From contig JAFEDI010000105.1 in assembly GCA_018241725.1 (NCBI GenBank), forward strand, positions 124,001-188,000: a DNA stretch of 64,000 nucleotides. Direction: 5' to 3'. Below the pieces are notes generated by a model that ran no database searches, had not been told where the DNA came from, and was given only the letters and a program-made list of their open reading frames with translations. Numbering within the stretch: position 1 is the first letter of the stretch; the number at the start of each line of letters is the position of its first letter. The DNA is from Pseudomonadota bacterium (GTDB lineage Bacteria; Pseudomonadota; Gammaproteobacteria; Burkholderiales; Rhodocyclaceae). The position numbers were made by a program, and so were the translations under genes. This document shows, one piece after another, positions 45,501 through 53,121 of this stretch.

Positions 45501-45766
45501 TGCCGCCCGTCGGCGCGGCGCTGGAAGCGGCCTCCACCCGCCTGCGCCCGGTGCTGATGACGGCCTTCGCGATGATCGTCGGCATGCTGCCGATGGCCCT
45601 CGGCCTCGGCGAAGGCGCCGAGCAGAACGCCCCGCTGGGCCGCGCGGTGATCGGCGGGCTGGCCTTCGCCACCGCCTCCACGCTGCTCTTCGTTCCCCTC
45701 GTCTTCGCCGCCGTCCATCTGCGGCTGGAGCGCCGCGGGCCGCGCCACCAGCTGGCCCCCGCCTGA
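42593..45766 (+). CDS. RND-family efflux permease
   Basis: A 1057-residue resistance-nodulation-division transporter. It starts MWIVNIALRRPYTFLVMALLILLSMPYVLKKMSVDIFP, has IDIPVVAMLYSYNGLPAPEIYSR at the porter start, proton-relay aspartates in GILVDDATVEIENIERQMG and a second membrane block near the end (ATANSILLVSFARTRLAEG). It differs from the MdtBC pair and groups with hydrophobe/amphiphile exporters of the kind fed by a single adaptor. The start at 42593 gives the canonical N-terminus. The adaptor gene follows after 18 bases. No outer-membrane channel is adjacent, so it may share one. Confidence 0.92.
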   Translation: MWIVNIALRRPYTFLVMALLILLSMPYVLKKMSVDIFPAIDIPVVAMLYSYNGLPAPEIYSRISRNAERAMTQSVDNVEHTESLSVAGASIIKVFFQPGTDIGTALAQVQSAANSAYRSMPVGIAPPQVVQYSATDLPLLQVGVSSATVPETEVGELTNDVVRNTLRTKKGVELTAPFGARNRQIAVDIDTNALLARGLTPADVSDAIGNQTLTLPTGTIKIGEREYDVALNGSVATLAKIGDIPVRTVASKTIHVRDVASVRDGAGPLQTIVRHNGERGILTSVFKVGGVSTLEVVDQVRAEIPRILDKLPEDMKLTLMFDQSLFVRAAIGNVLHEALIAASLTAAMILLFLGNWRSTCIIAVSIPLSICCSLIVLYLLGESLNLMTLGGLALAVGILVDDATVEIENIERQMGLGKNPQQAILDGAQEIAVPAFVSTLCICIVFVPMFFLTGVARSLFVPLAEAVVFAMLASYLLSRTLVPTLVMYLMARQHGIHRPAPATGFAALCHRIHVGFENGFSRLREHYTVLLAALLRQRRRFGSAFAGLCLLSLGLVPLLGQDLFPAVDAGQLRLHVRAPSGIRLEEMPHLVDKIEAAIRETIPADELGDILDIVGGPYSTRNTLFGNSGTTETADTEIMVSLKPGHAPSSDYATRLRAQLPERFPGVEFFFQPADQVSQTLNFGTPAPIDIQFIGGKPAEVIPLAVELNNRLRAIPGIVDAHVYQRWSKPALALDMDRVRLQQLGLAAKDVAQNVMVSLSGSMQAAPAYWLNPGNNNLYTIGVRTPEAALDSLDSLLRTPVGAGEDGAQLLGNVVGLSRQALAPMLTSYNTNPIFNVYANVEGRDLGSVSRDIAVVLDDIRAKLPRGVDLVMRGQVETLHDSFIGLATGLAVATVLVYLLLVVNFQSWIDPLIIVSALPAALAGIAWLLFLSGTTLSVPALTGTIMTMGVATANSILLVSFARTRLAEGVPPVGAALEAASTRLRPVLMTAFAMIVGMLPMALGLGEGAEQNAPLGRAVIGGLAFATASTLLFVPLVFAAVHLRLERRGPRHQLAPA

Positions 45767-45784
45767 CCGAACCGGAATCGCCCC

Positions 45785-47056
45785 ATGTCAGACCTCAACC
45801 CTCCCCCGCCCCTCGCCGCCCATACCGGCGGCAAGACCCTGTGCTATGCGCGCCGCGCCGGCCTCGGCCTGGTCGGCCTGCTGCTCGCCGGCGGCGCCCT
45901 GCGCTTCGCCTTCGAGCACCAGCAAGCCCGCGCCCTGGAGCAGCGCACCGCCGACAGCCTGCTGCGCACGGTGTCCACCATCGTCGCCCGCCCCGGCGAC
46001 AGCCAGCGCAGCGTCGCGCTGCCGGCCACGCTGCAAGGCCGCAGCGAGATCAGCGTGATCGCCCGCAGCGGCGGCTACCTCGCGGCCTGGCACAAGACCA
46101 TCGGCGAGCGCGTGAAGAAGGGCGAGCTGCTGGCCACCATCGAGGCGCCGGAGCAGGACCAGGAACTGGAACAGGCCCGCGCCGCCCGCGAGCAGGTCAA
46201 GGCCCGCGTGGACCTGACCCGCGACACCCTGAAGCGCTGGGAACACCTGGCCAGCCTCGACAGCGTGGCCCGTCAGGACCTGGACGAGAAGCGCAGCGCC
46301 GCCGCCCAGACCCGCGCCGACCTGGCCGCGGTGGAGGCCAACGTGCGTCGGCTCGAACAGCTCAGGCAGTTCCGCCGCATCATCGCCCCCTTCGACGGCG
46401 TGGTGACGCGCCGCAGCGTGGAAGTCGGCGACCTGATCGCTGCCAACGGCAAGGAACTCTTCGCCCTCGCCCAGACCGACCCGCTGCGCCTGACCCTGTG
46501 GATCCCGCAGGTGTACGCCAGCGAGATCGCCCCCGGCCAGGAAGTGACGCTGCGCATCCCCGAGACGCCGGGCAGGAAATTCACCGCCAAAGTCGCCCAC
46601 GCCGCCGGCGCCCTCGACCCGGTGACCCGCACCCGCCAGGTGGAACTGGAACTGCCCAACCCCGACGGCAAGCTGCTGCCCGGCACCTACGGCGAGGTGA
46701 CGTTCAGCCTGTCGAGTAGCGTCAAGGCGCTGCTGGTGCCAACCAATGTGCTGGTCACCGGCCAGGACGGCACCCGCGTGGTGAGCGTCGGCCAGGACAA
46801 CACGGTCAGCTTCCGCAAGGTCACCCTCGGCCGCGACCTCGGCAAGGAGATCGAGATCGTCGACGGCATCGCAGCCGGCACGGTACTGGTCAGCAGCCCG
46901 TCCGACCTGCTCGCCGACGGCGAGAGCGTTCGCCCCAAGGCCCTACCGGAAAAACCCCGCAAAGGCGGCACCGGCGACAAGCCGGCCACGCCGAAGACCG
47001 CTGCCACCACGCCCCCCGACTCCCCCAAAACCACCCCGCCCGCCTCCAAGGGCTGA
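45785..47056 (+). CDS. RND efflux periplasmic adaptor (HlyD family)
   Basis: A 423-residue membrane-fusion protein. One N-terminal membrane helix (GLGLVGLLLAGGALRFAFEH) precedes the lipoyl motif AARS-like GGYLAAWHKTIGERVKKGELLATIEAPEQD. Then come the coiled-coil hairpin (QARAAREQVKARVDLTRDTLKRWEHLASL), the barrel (IAPFDGVVTRRSVEVGDLI) and a Pro/Thr-rich tail. It connects the preceding RND permease to an outer-membrane channel. An 18-base gap after the permease and a 16-base gap before the next gene suggest an operon. Confidence 0.92.
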   Translation: MSDLNPPPPLAAHTGGKTLCYARRAGLGLVGLLLAGGALRFAFEHQQARALEQRTADSLLRTVSTIVARPGDSQRSVALPATLQGRSEISVIARSGGYLAAWHKTIGERVKKGELLATIEAPEQDQELEQARAAREQVKARVDLTRDTLKRWEHLASLDSVARQDLDEKRSAAAQTRADLAAVEANVRRLEQLRQFRRIIAPFDGVVTRRSVEVGDLIAANGKELFALAQTDPLRLTLWIPQVYASEIAPGQEVTLRIPETPGRKFTAKVAHAAGALDPVTRTRQVELELPNPDGKLLPGTYGEVTFSLSSSVKALLVPTNVLVTGQDGTRVVSVGQDNTVSFRKVTLGRDLGKEIEIVDGIAAGTVLVSSPSDLLADGESVRPKALPEKPRKGGTGDKPATPKTAATTPPDSPKTTPPASKG

Positions 47057-47072
47057 TCCACCGGAGAAAACC

Positions 47073-47435
47073 ATGACCCGCAAGCTCGCCCTCGCCTTCG
47101 CTACCACGGCCCTTGTCGCCGCTCTACCCGCCCACGCCGGCAAGATCGACAACGGCAGCTGGACCCACGCCTGCGGCCCGCGCCCGGCCGAGGTCAGCCT
47201 CGACCTGAAGAACCCCGACGCCTTCAACAAGAGCGTCGGCGCCGTGAACACCTATCGCCAGCCCCAGCGCGCCTGGCTCGACTGCCTGCAGAAGGAAGGC
47301 AACACCGACATCCAGGCCACCAGCCAGATCATCAGCCAGTTCATCAACGCCGAAGCCCAGGCTGCGAGGCAGATCAATGACAAGATCGCCGCCGACGCGA
47401 AGGCGGCGGAGGCCAAGTTCGGGGATGGAAAGTAG
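47073..47435 (+). CDS. Small exported protein of unknown function
   Basis: A 120-residue protein with a signal peptide (LALAFATTALVAALPAHA). The mature part begins GKIDNGSWTHACGPRPAEVSLDLKNPDAFNKSV, carries two cysteines that could pair, and ends in an Ala/Lys-rich helix (INDKIAADAKAAEAKFG). GGAG lies about 9 bases before the ATG. It sits 16 bases after the adaptor gene and is probably the last gene of the pump operon. No family is recognised. Confidence 0.8.
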   Translation: MTRKLALAFATTALVAALPAHAGKIDNGSWTHACGPRPAEVSLDLKNPDAFNKSVGAVNTYRQPQRAWLDCLQKEGNTDIQATSQIISQFINAEAQAARQINDKIAADAKAAEAKFGDGK

Positions 47436-47470
47436 GAAACGCCGCCCAAGGTGGTTAGACTCCCCGACCC

Positions 47471-47490
47471 GAGTGGACTCCGAGTGGACT
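47471..47490 (+). promoter_or_regulatory. Direct repeats GAGTGGACT upstream of the secreted protease
   Basis: GAGTGGACT occurs at 47471-47479 and again at 47482-47490, with an 11-base period. That is one helical turn, so both lie on the same DNA face. They lie about 70-90 bases before the protease start. The spacing is typical of tandem sites for OmpR/PhoB-type regulators. Confidence 0.45.
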
Positions 47491-47561
47491 TATTGCACTG
47501 CGCGATCATTCCAACATCATCAATAATCGCGCCTTTGCAGGAAAAACAGTGGGAGTGATTC

Positions 47562-49262
47562 ATGATCGAAGTGAACCCGGCGACACGTAACACACAACCC
47601 TACGTCGACATCGGCACCATCGTCTCCACCTGGGCCGACGGCAGCCAGACCCGCGGGACTTGCAGCATCGTCGGCACCAACGACATCCTCACCGCTGGGC
47701 ACTGCGTCTACAACCCCGACATGGGCGGTTACGCCAAGTCCTTCGATTTCTATTTCGGCGCCGACTACAACGCGGTCACCGGCGTCTACGAATCGTGGGT
47801 CGCCCACCCCAGCTATACCAGGTGGGAAGCCATCACCTGGCCTGACAACATCTATCAGGACGGCGACAACCAGACCATGCTGCAGAGCGAGTCCCAGTTC
47901 GACATCGCGCTGATCGGCATCGATCGCGCCATCGGCGACACGCTCGGCTGGCTGGGTCTCGACCCGAACCAGGACGGAACCGTCAACGCGTCGGCGGTCG
48001 GCTATCCCGCCGGCACGACGGGCATGATGCAGCAGGACGTCACCGTCACGAGCAACCCGTTCTACAGCGTCTACGATGCCCCGCAGGACGTCATGGGGGC
48101 CGGCAGCTCCGGCGGGCCGCTGCTGGTAGGCAAGTACGTGATCGGCGTCAAGAGCACCGCCAGATCGTGGGCGGACATCGGCAGCCCCATCTACGATCAA
48201 CTCGTCGCAGCCATCTCGGACAACGACTATCTGCTCGGCCCGGCCGACACCACTGCACCGACCGTCAGCAACTTCAGCCCGGCGGATGCCGCCACCGGCG
48301 TGGCCGTCAACAGCGACATCACGATTACCTTCAGCGAAGCCGTCCAAGCCGGCTCCGGCTCCATCGTGCTGAAGACCGCAAGCGGCAGCATCGTGGAAAC
48401 CTATGCGATGGGCAGCAGCGGAAACCTGAGCTTCTCGGGCAGCACACTGACCATCAACCCCAGCACAGACCTGGCCTACGGCACACAGTACGTCCTGCAG
48501 ATCGATGCAGGTGCCATCAAGGATCTGGCCGGCAACAGCTACGCCGGCACCAGCACCTACGACTTCACGACCAAAGTGGGTAGCAGCACCATCAACGGCA
48601 CACCCGGTAACGACATCCTGGCCGGTAGCGCCAGCAATGATTCCCTGATGGGCGGCGATGGCAACGACCGGCTGGAAGGCAAGGGCGGCAACGACACCCT
48701 CGATGGAGGTGCCGGCACCGACACAGCGGTCTATGCATCTGTCCGCAGCAACTACACCATCACCAAGATCGGCACGACCTTCACGGTTCAGGACAAGACC
48801 GGTGCCGACGGCACCGACCTCCTCAGCAATATCGAGCGCATCCAGTTCTCCGACACGAACGTTGCCCTGGACGCCGACGGCATCGGCGGCCAGGCTTACC
48901 GCATCTACAAGGCGGCATTCGCACGGACGCCCGATCTGGCGGGCGTCGGCTACTGGATCGCACAGATGGACAAGGGTGTCCCTCTTGTGGAGGTCGCTAC
49001 CGGCTTCATCAATTCGGCCGAATTCCACGGCATATACGGGACGAACCCATCGAATGCCGACTTCCTCACCCGGGTCTACACCAACGTGCTGGGACGGGCA
49101 CCCGACCAGGCTGGGTACGACTGGTGGCTCAACCAGATGAACACTGTCCCGACGGAGACTCAAGCCGTGGTGCTGGCACAGTTTTCCGAATCGAGTGAAA
49201 ACGTGGATGCCGTCGTCCAGTTGATCGGCAACGGCTTCAACTACACGCCCTGGCTGAACTGA
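47562..49262 (+). CDS. Secreted trypsin-like serine protease with Ig-like, RTX and DUF4214 domains
   Basis: A 566-residue protein. Residues 20-220 form an S1/V8-type protease: His in TAGHCVYN, Asp in [11 protein letters not shown] and Ser in [11 protein letters not shown]. Residues 225-340 form an SbsA-type Ig-like domain ([31 protein letters not shown]). Residues 345-385 are RTX calcium-binding nonapeptides ([30 protein letters not shown]). The C-terminus is a DUF4214-like domain ([41 protein letters not shown]). There is no N-terminal signal peptide, and RTX repeats point to type I secretion. GGGAG lies 8-10 bases before the ATG. No type I secretion genes are nearby. Confidence 0.9.
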   Translation: MIEVNPATRNTQPYVDIGTIVSTWADGSQTRGTCSIVGTNDILTAGHCVYNPDMGGYAKSFDFYFGADYNAVTGVYESWVAHPSYTRWEAITWPDNIYQDGDNQTMLQSESQFDIALIGIDRAIGDTLGWLGLDPNQDGTVNASAVGYPAGTTGMMQQDVTVTSNPFYSVYDAPQDVMGAGSSGGPLLVGKYVIGVKSTARSWADIGSPIYDQLVAAISDNDYLLGPADTTAPTVSNFSPADAATGVAVNSDITITFSEAVQAGSGSIVLKTASGSIVETYAMGSSGNLSFSGSTLTINPSTDLAYGTQYVLQIDAGAIKDLAGNSYAGTSTYDFTTKVGSSTINGTPGNDILAGSASNDSLMGGDGNDRLEGKGGNDTLDGGAGTDTAVYASVRSNYTITKIGTTFTVQDKTGADGTDLLSNIERIQFSDTNVALDADGIGGQAYRIYKAAFARTPDLAGVGYWIAQMDKGVPLVEVATGFINSAEFHGIYGTNPSNADFLTRVYTNVLGRAPDQAGYDWWLNQMNTVPTETQAVVLAQFSESSENVDAVVQLIGNGFNYTPWLN

Positions 49263-49307
49263 GCGGTTCTGCAAGGCCGCCAGCCAACCCGCTTAATCTC
49301 AAAAGCG

Positions 49308-49353
49308 CATAAGCTCAGGCGCCTTTCAGCTCATAAGCATCGGAAAATATAAT
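49308..49353 (+). promoter_or_regulatory. Candidate promoter of the organosulfur operon
   Basis: A perfect -10 box TATAAT (49348-49353) has only a weak -35 (TTCAGC, 49325-49330, 17-base spacing). Two direct CATAAGC copies lie at 49308-49314 and 49332-49338. A strong -10 with a poor -35 and upstream repeats suggests an activator-dependent sigma-70 promoter. CysB- or Cbl-type control would be usual for such genes. The leader before the dioxygenase start would be about 70 bases. Confidence 0.5.
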
Positions 49354-49432
49354 GGTTCAGGCATAGCCCCGAGCTTCCTAAAGTACAGCTTTCCTTTATC
49401 GGACAGGCCGGTTCCGGCCGGCCCCACACATC

Positions 49433-50326
49433 ATGGAAGCTGTACTGAACGCCCCCTCCGCCGGCGCACGCGCCCAAACCTTCGAGATCCGCCCCTTCGA
49501 CGCGGCGGTCGGGGCCGAAGTCATCGGCCTCGACCTCACGCAGCCCGTCGGTGACGCGGACTTCCGCCACATCCACCGCGCCCATCTCGATCACCATGTG
49601 CTGATCTTCCGTGACCAGCACATCACGCCGGCCCAGCAAGTGGATTTCAGCCGCCGCTTCGGCCCGCTGCAGATCCACGTATTGCACCAGTTCGCGCTGC
49701 CCGACCACCCGGAAGTGCTGATCGTCTCCAACATCCGCGAGAACGGCCAGCCCATCGGCCTCGGCGACGCCGGCCACTTCTGGCACTCGGACATCTCCTA
49801 TGTGGACAAGCCCAGCCTCGGCTCCTTCCTGCACGCCCAGGAGCTGCCGGCCGAAGGCGGCGACACCCTGTTTGCCAACCAGCACAGCGCCTACGACGCA
49901 CTGCCCGCCGAGCTGCGCAAGGCCATCGCCCCGCTGCGAGCCGAACACAGCTACCTGGCCAAGTACGAGGAGCTGCGCAGCCGCAGCCCGTGGCGCCCCA
50001 AGCTGAGCCAGGAGCAGATCGACCAGGTGAAGCCGGTGGTCCATCCGGTGGTGCGCACCCACCCGGAAACCGGCCGCAAGGCGCTGTTCGTCAGCGAGCA
50101 CTTCACGACCCGCATCGTGGATGTCCCGGAGGACGAGAGCCGCCAGATTCTCGCCGAGCTGTTCGATCTCGGCACCCGCCCCGAGCACGTCTATCGCCAC
50201 GCCTGGCAACCTCAGGACATGGTCTTCTGGGACAACCGCTCGGTGATGCACGTCGCCGCCGGTACGCCTGAGCACCTGCGCCGCAAGCTGTACCGCACGA
50301 CCATCGAAGGCGACGCGCCGTTCTGA
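49433..50326 (+). CDS. TauD/TfdA-family alpha-ketoglutarate dioxygenase
   Basis: A 297-residue Fe(II)/alpha-ketoglutarate dioxygenase. The metal triad is the HSD motif (His118, Asp120) and a distal His273 in VMHVAAG. Arg288 in RKLYRTTI would bind alpha-ketoglutarate. Members release sulfite from taurine or alkylsulfonates, or cleave aryloxyacetates and sulfate esters. With the sulfonate-type ABC importer downstream, use of an organosulfonate or alkyl sulfate as a sulfur source is the likely role. No clear Shine-Dalgarno is seen: a GGCCGG-TT-CCGGCC repeat lies just before the start. Confidence 0.92.
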   Translation: MEAVLNAPSAGARAQTFEIRPFDAAVGAEVIGLDLTQPVGDADFRHIHRAHLDHHVLIFRDQHITPAQQVDFSRRFGPLQIHVLHQFALPDHPEVLIVSNIRENGQPIGLGDAGHFWHSDISYVDKPSLGSFLHAQELPAEGGDTLFANQHSAYDALPAELRKAIAPLRAEHSYLAKYEELRSRSPWRPKLSQEQIDQVKPVVHPVVRTHPETGRKALFVSEHFTTRIVDVPEDESRQILAELFDLGTRPEHVYRHAWQPQDMVFWDNRSVMHVAAGTPEHLRRKLYRTTIEGDAPF

Positions 50327-50356
50327 ATCGAATCCCCGAAAAAACAGAGAGAAACC

Positions 50357-51367
50357 ATGAAATCCCTGACCCGCAAGACCGTTGCCCTGCTCGGCGGCCT
50401 CGGCCTGCTGGCGGCCAGCTGGACCGCCCACGCCGAAGGACAGATCCGCGTCGCCCAGCAGTTCGGCATCTCCTACCTGATCCTCGACGTGGTCCATGAC
50501 CAGAAGCTGATCGAGAAGCACGGCAAGGCCCTCGGCCTCGACATCAAGGTGGAATGGACGCAGATCTCCGGCGCCACGGCGATGAACGAAGCCCTGCTGT
50601 CCGGCAGCCTCGACATCGTGTCGGCCGGCCTGCCGCCGATGCTCGCCCTGTGGGACCGCAGCAAGGGCAAGCAGAACGTGAAGGCGGTGGCCGCCCTCGG
50701 CAGCCTGCCCAACTACCTGCTGAGCAGCAACCCGAACGTGAAGACCATCAAGGACTTCAGCGACAAGGACCGCATCGCCGTGCCCGCCGCCGGCACCAGC
50801 TTCCAGTCCCGCGTGCTGCAGATCGAAACCGCCAAGGTCTTCGGCAAGGACAACTACAAGCGCTTCGACACCCTCTCGGTGAGCCTGGCCCACCCGGACG
50901 CCACCGCCGCGCTGGTCGCCGGCGGCTCGGAGATCAACGCCCACTTCTCCAGCGCGCCGTTCTACTACCAGGCCCTGGAAGCCAACAAGAACGTGCACAA
51001 GGTGCTGAGCTCCTACGACGTGCTCGGCGGGCCGGCCACCTTCAACGTGCTGTACACCACGCAGAAGTTCCACGACGAGAACCCCAAGACCTACAAAGCC
51101 TTCTACGCGGCCCTCGACGAAGCGGCCAGGCTGGTCAAAGCCGACAAGGCCAAGGCCGCCGAGATCTTCATCCGCGTGCAGAAATCCAGGCTGGCGCCGG
51201 AGCTCGTGCGCAAGATCATCGACGACCCGGAGAACAGCTACACGATCCAGCCCCAGCGCAGCCTGGTGTATGCCGAGGAGCTCTACAAGCTGGGCGTCCT
51301 GAAGAACCGCGCCGCCTCCTGGAAGGACTACTTCTTCCCGGAAGCCTACGCGCAGCCGGGTAGCTGA
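50357..51367 (+). CDS. Sulfonate/nitrate-type ABC transporter substrate-binding protein
   Basis: A 336-residue periplasmic binding protein of the SsuA/TauA/NitT class. A signal peptide (TVALLGGLGLLAASWTAHA) is followed by QIRVAQQFGISYLILDVVHDQKLIEKHGKALG. The specificity region is GATAMNEALLSGSLDIVSAGLPPMLALWDR. It captures the ligand for the ABC importer encoded next. The family covers sulfonates, taurine, nitrate, thiamine precursors and others. The gene company (TauD, DszC/SfnB-like enzyme) favours an organosulfur ligand. AGAGAGAAACC precedes the ATG. Confidence 0.9.
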   Translation: MKSLTRKTVALLGGLGLLAASWTAHAEGQIRVAQQFGISYLILDVVHDQKLIEKHGKALGLDIKVEWTQISGATAMNEALLSGSLDIVSAGLPPMLALWDRSKGKQNVKAVAALGSLPNYLLSSNPNVKTIKDFSDKDRIAVPAAGTSFQSRVLQIETAKVFGKDNYKRFDTLSVSLAHPDATAALVAGGSEINAHFSSAPFYYQALEANKNVHKVLSSYDVLGGPATFNVLYTTQKFHDENPKTYKAFYAALDEAARLVKADKAKAAEIFIRVQKSRLAPELVRKIIDDPENSYTIQPQRSLVYAEELYKLGVLKNRAASWKDYFFPEAYAQPGS

Positions 51368-51375
51368 GGTCCGCC

Positions 51376-52230
51376 ATGTCCATCGTCACCCCCCTCAACG
51401 CCTTCCCGTCCGAGCCCCCCGCACCACCGCTGCTGGCGGTGGACAAGCTCAGCCTGGAATACCGCACGCCGGGCCGCGTGGTCCGCGCCACCCACGAGGT
51501 CAGCTTCGACGTGCATGCCAGCGACCGCTTCGTGCTGCTCGGCGCCTCCGGCTGCGGCAAGTCCAGCCTGCTGAAGGCGGTGGCCGGCTTCCTGGCGCCC
51601 AGCGACGGCGAGATCCGCCTCGACGGACGCCCGATCAGCGGCCCCGGCCCGGACCGCATCGTCGTCTTCCAGGAATTCGACCAGCTGCCGCCGTGGAAGA
51701 CCGTCAAGGACAACGTGATCTTCCCGCTGCGCGCCACCGGCACCCTGGGCCGCAAGGAGGCCGCCGAGCGAGCCCTGCACTACCTGGACAAGGTCGGCCT
51801 GGCGGCCTTCGCCGACGCCTACCCGCACACCCTGTCCGGCGGTATGAAGCAGCGCGTGGCCATCGCCCGCGCGCTGGCCATGCAGCCGCGGGTGCTGCTG
51901 ATGGACGAGCCCTTCGCCGCCCTCGACGCGCTGACCCGCCGCAAGATGCAGGAAGAACTGCTGACCCTATGGGACGAAGTCCGCTTCACGCTGCTGTTCG
52001 TCACCCACTCCATCGAGGAAGCGCTGGTGGTCGGCAACCGCATCGGCCTGCTGTCGCCGCACCCCGGCCGCATGCGCGCCGAGATCAACAGCCACCATTA
52101 CGGCCTGCACAGCCTCGGCGGCGCCGACTTCCAGGCCAGCGCCCAGCGCATCCACCGCCTGCTGTTCGACGAGGAACCGACCGGCATCACCACCGACGTG
52201 AAGCCCCACAACCTGAAGAGATTCGCATGA
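51376..52230 (+). CDS. ABC transporter ATP-binding protein (SsuB/TauB-like)
   Basis: A 284-residue ATPase of the nitrate/sulfonate/taurine group. Walker A is GASGCGKSSLLKAVAGF, the Q-loop FQEFDQLPPW, the signature LSGGMKQRVAIARALA and Walker B VLLMDEPFAALD, followed by the H-loop VTHSIEEAL. It powers uptake together with the permease, whose gene overlaps this one by 4 bases (ATGA), and the binding protein 8 bases upstream. Confidence 0.93.
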   Translation: MSIVTPLNAFPSEPPAPPLLAVDKLSLEYRTPGRVVRATHEVSFDVHASDRFVLLGASGCGKSSLLKAVAGFLAPSDGEIRLDGRPISGPGPDRIVVFQEFDQLPPWKTVKDNVIFPLRATGTLGRKEAAERALHYLDKVGLAAFADAYPHTLSGGMKQRVAIARALAMQPRVLLMDEPFAALDALTRRKMQEELLTLWDEVRFTLLFVTHSIEEALVVGNRIGLLSPHPGRMRAEINSHHYGLHSLGGADFQASAQRIHRLLFDEEPTGITTDVKPHNLKRFA

Positions 52231-53096
52231 GCGCCCTCCACGCCCCGATCCGGCCGGAATACGAACGCCAGCTGGAACCCCTCACCCACGTCAGCCTGGA
52301 ACGCCGGCTGCCGCTGGCCACGCGCCTGTGGGAACAGGCCTGGCTGCGCAAGAGTGTGCTCCCCGCGCTGCTGGCGCTGGCCTGGGAGCTCGTCGCCCGG
52401 CAACAGGACAACGAGCTGCTGCTGCCGACCTTCCTCGCCACCGCCAGCGCGCTGGTGGACGGCCTCGCCTCCGGCGAACTGCTCGAACGCACCGCCCTGT
52501 CCCTCGAAGTGCTGCTGCAAGGCTATATCGGCGGCGTGCTGGCGGCCTTCGTGCTCACCGCGCTGGCGGTCAGCACGCGCCTCGGACGCGACCTGCTGTC
52601 CACGCTGACGACCATGTTCAACCCGCTGCCAGCCATCGCGCTGTTGCCCATCGCGCTGCTGTGGTTCGGCATCGGCCACGGCAGCCTGGTCTTCGTGCTG
52701 CTGCATTCGGTGCTGTGGCCGCTGGCCCTCAACACCTACGCGGGCTTCCAGGGCGTACCGCAAACCCTGCAGATGGCCGGCCGCAACTACGGTCTGCGCG
52801 GCGTCCGCTACGTGCTGCAGATCCTGGTGCCGGCGGCGCTGCCGTCCATCCTGTCCGGCCTCAAGATCGGCTGGGCCTTCGCGTGGCGCACGCTGATCGC
52901 CGCCGAGCTGGTGTTCGGCGCCTCGTCCGGCAAGGGCGGCCTCGGCTGGTACATCTTCCAGAACCGCAACGAGCTGTTCACCGACCGGGTCTTCGCCGGG
53001 CTGGCGTTGGTGGTCATCATCGGCCTGATCGTCGAGAACCTCGGCTTCAACACCCTGGAACGGCTCACCGTGCGGCGCTGGGGCCTGCTACGCTGA
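52227..53096 (+). CDS. ABC transporter permease (SsuC/TauC-like)
   Basis: A 289-residue permease with about six membrane helices. It has the binding-protein-dependent transport signature region (AGRNYGLRGVRYVLQILVPAALPSILSGLKIGWAFAWRTLIAAELVFG), which contacts the ATPase. An N-terminal cytoplasmic segment of about 45 residues precedes the first helix. The start at 52227 overlaps the ATPase stop, so translation is coupled. It forms the membrane channel of the probable organosulfur importer. Confidence 0.92.
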   Translation: MSALHAPIRPEYERQLEPLTHVSLERRLPLATRLWEQAWLRKSVLPALLALAWELVARQQDNELLLPTFLATASALVDGLASGELLERTALSLEVLLQGYIGGVLAAFVLTALAVSTRLGRDLLSTLTTMFNPLPAIALLPIALLWFGIGHGSLVFVLLHSVLWPLALNTYAGFQGVPQTLQMAGRNYGLRGVRYVLQILVPAALPSILSGLKIGWAFAWRTLIAAELVFGASSGKGGLGWYIFQNRNELFTDRVFAGLALVVIIGLIVENLGFNTLERLTVRRWGLLR

Positions 53097-53121
53097 AAGT
53101 GTCGAACACGCCCGGAAGCCC

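Noticed and set aside
49355-49368. Possible sigma-54 promoter TGG-N-type match before the taurine dioxygenase
   Set aside because: GG and GC spacing occurs by chance, but the -12 box reads TAGC and the -24 box TGGTTC, both poor. A perfect -10 hexamer just upstream explains the promoter better.
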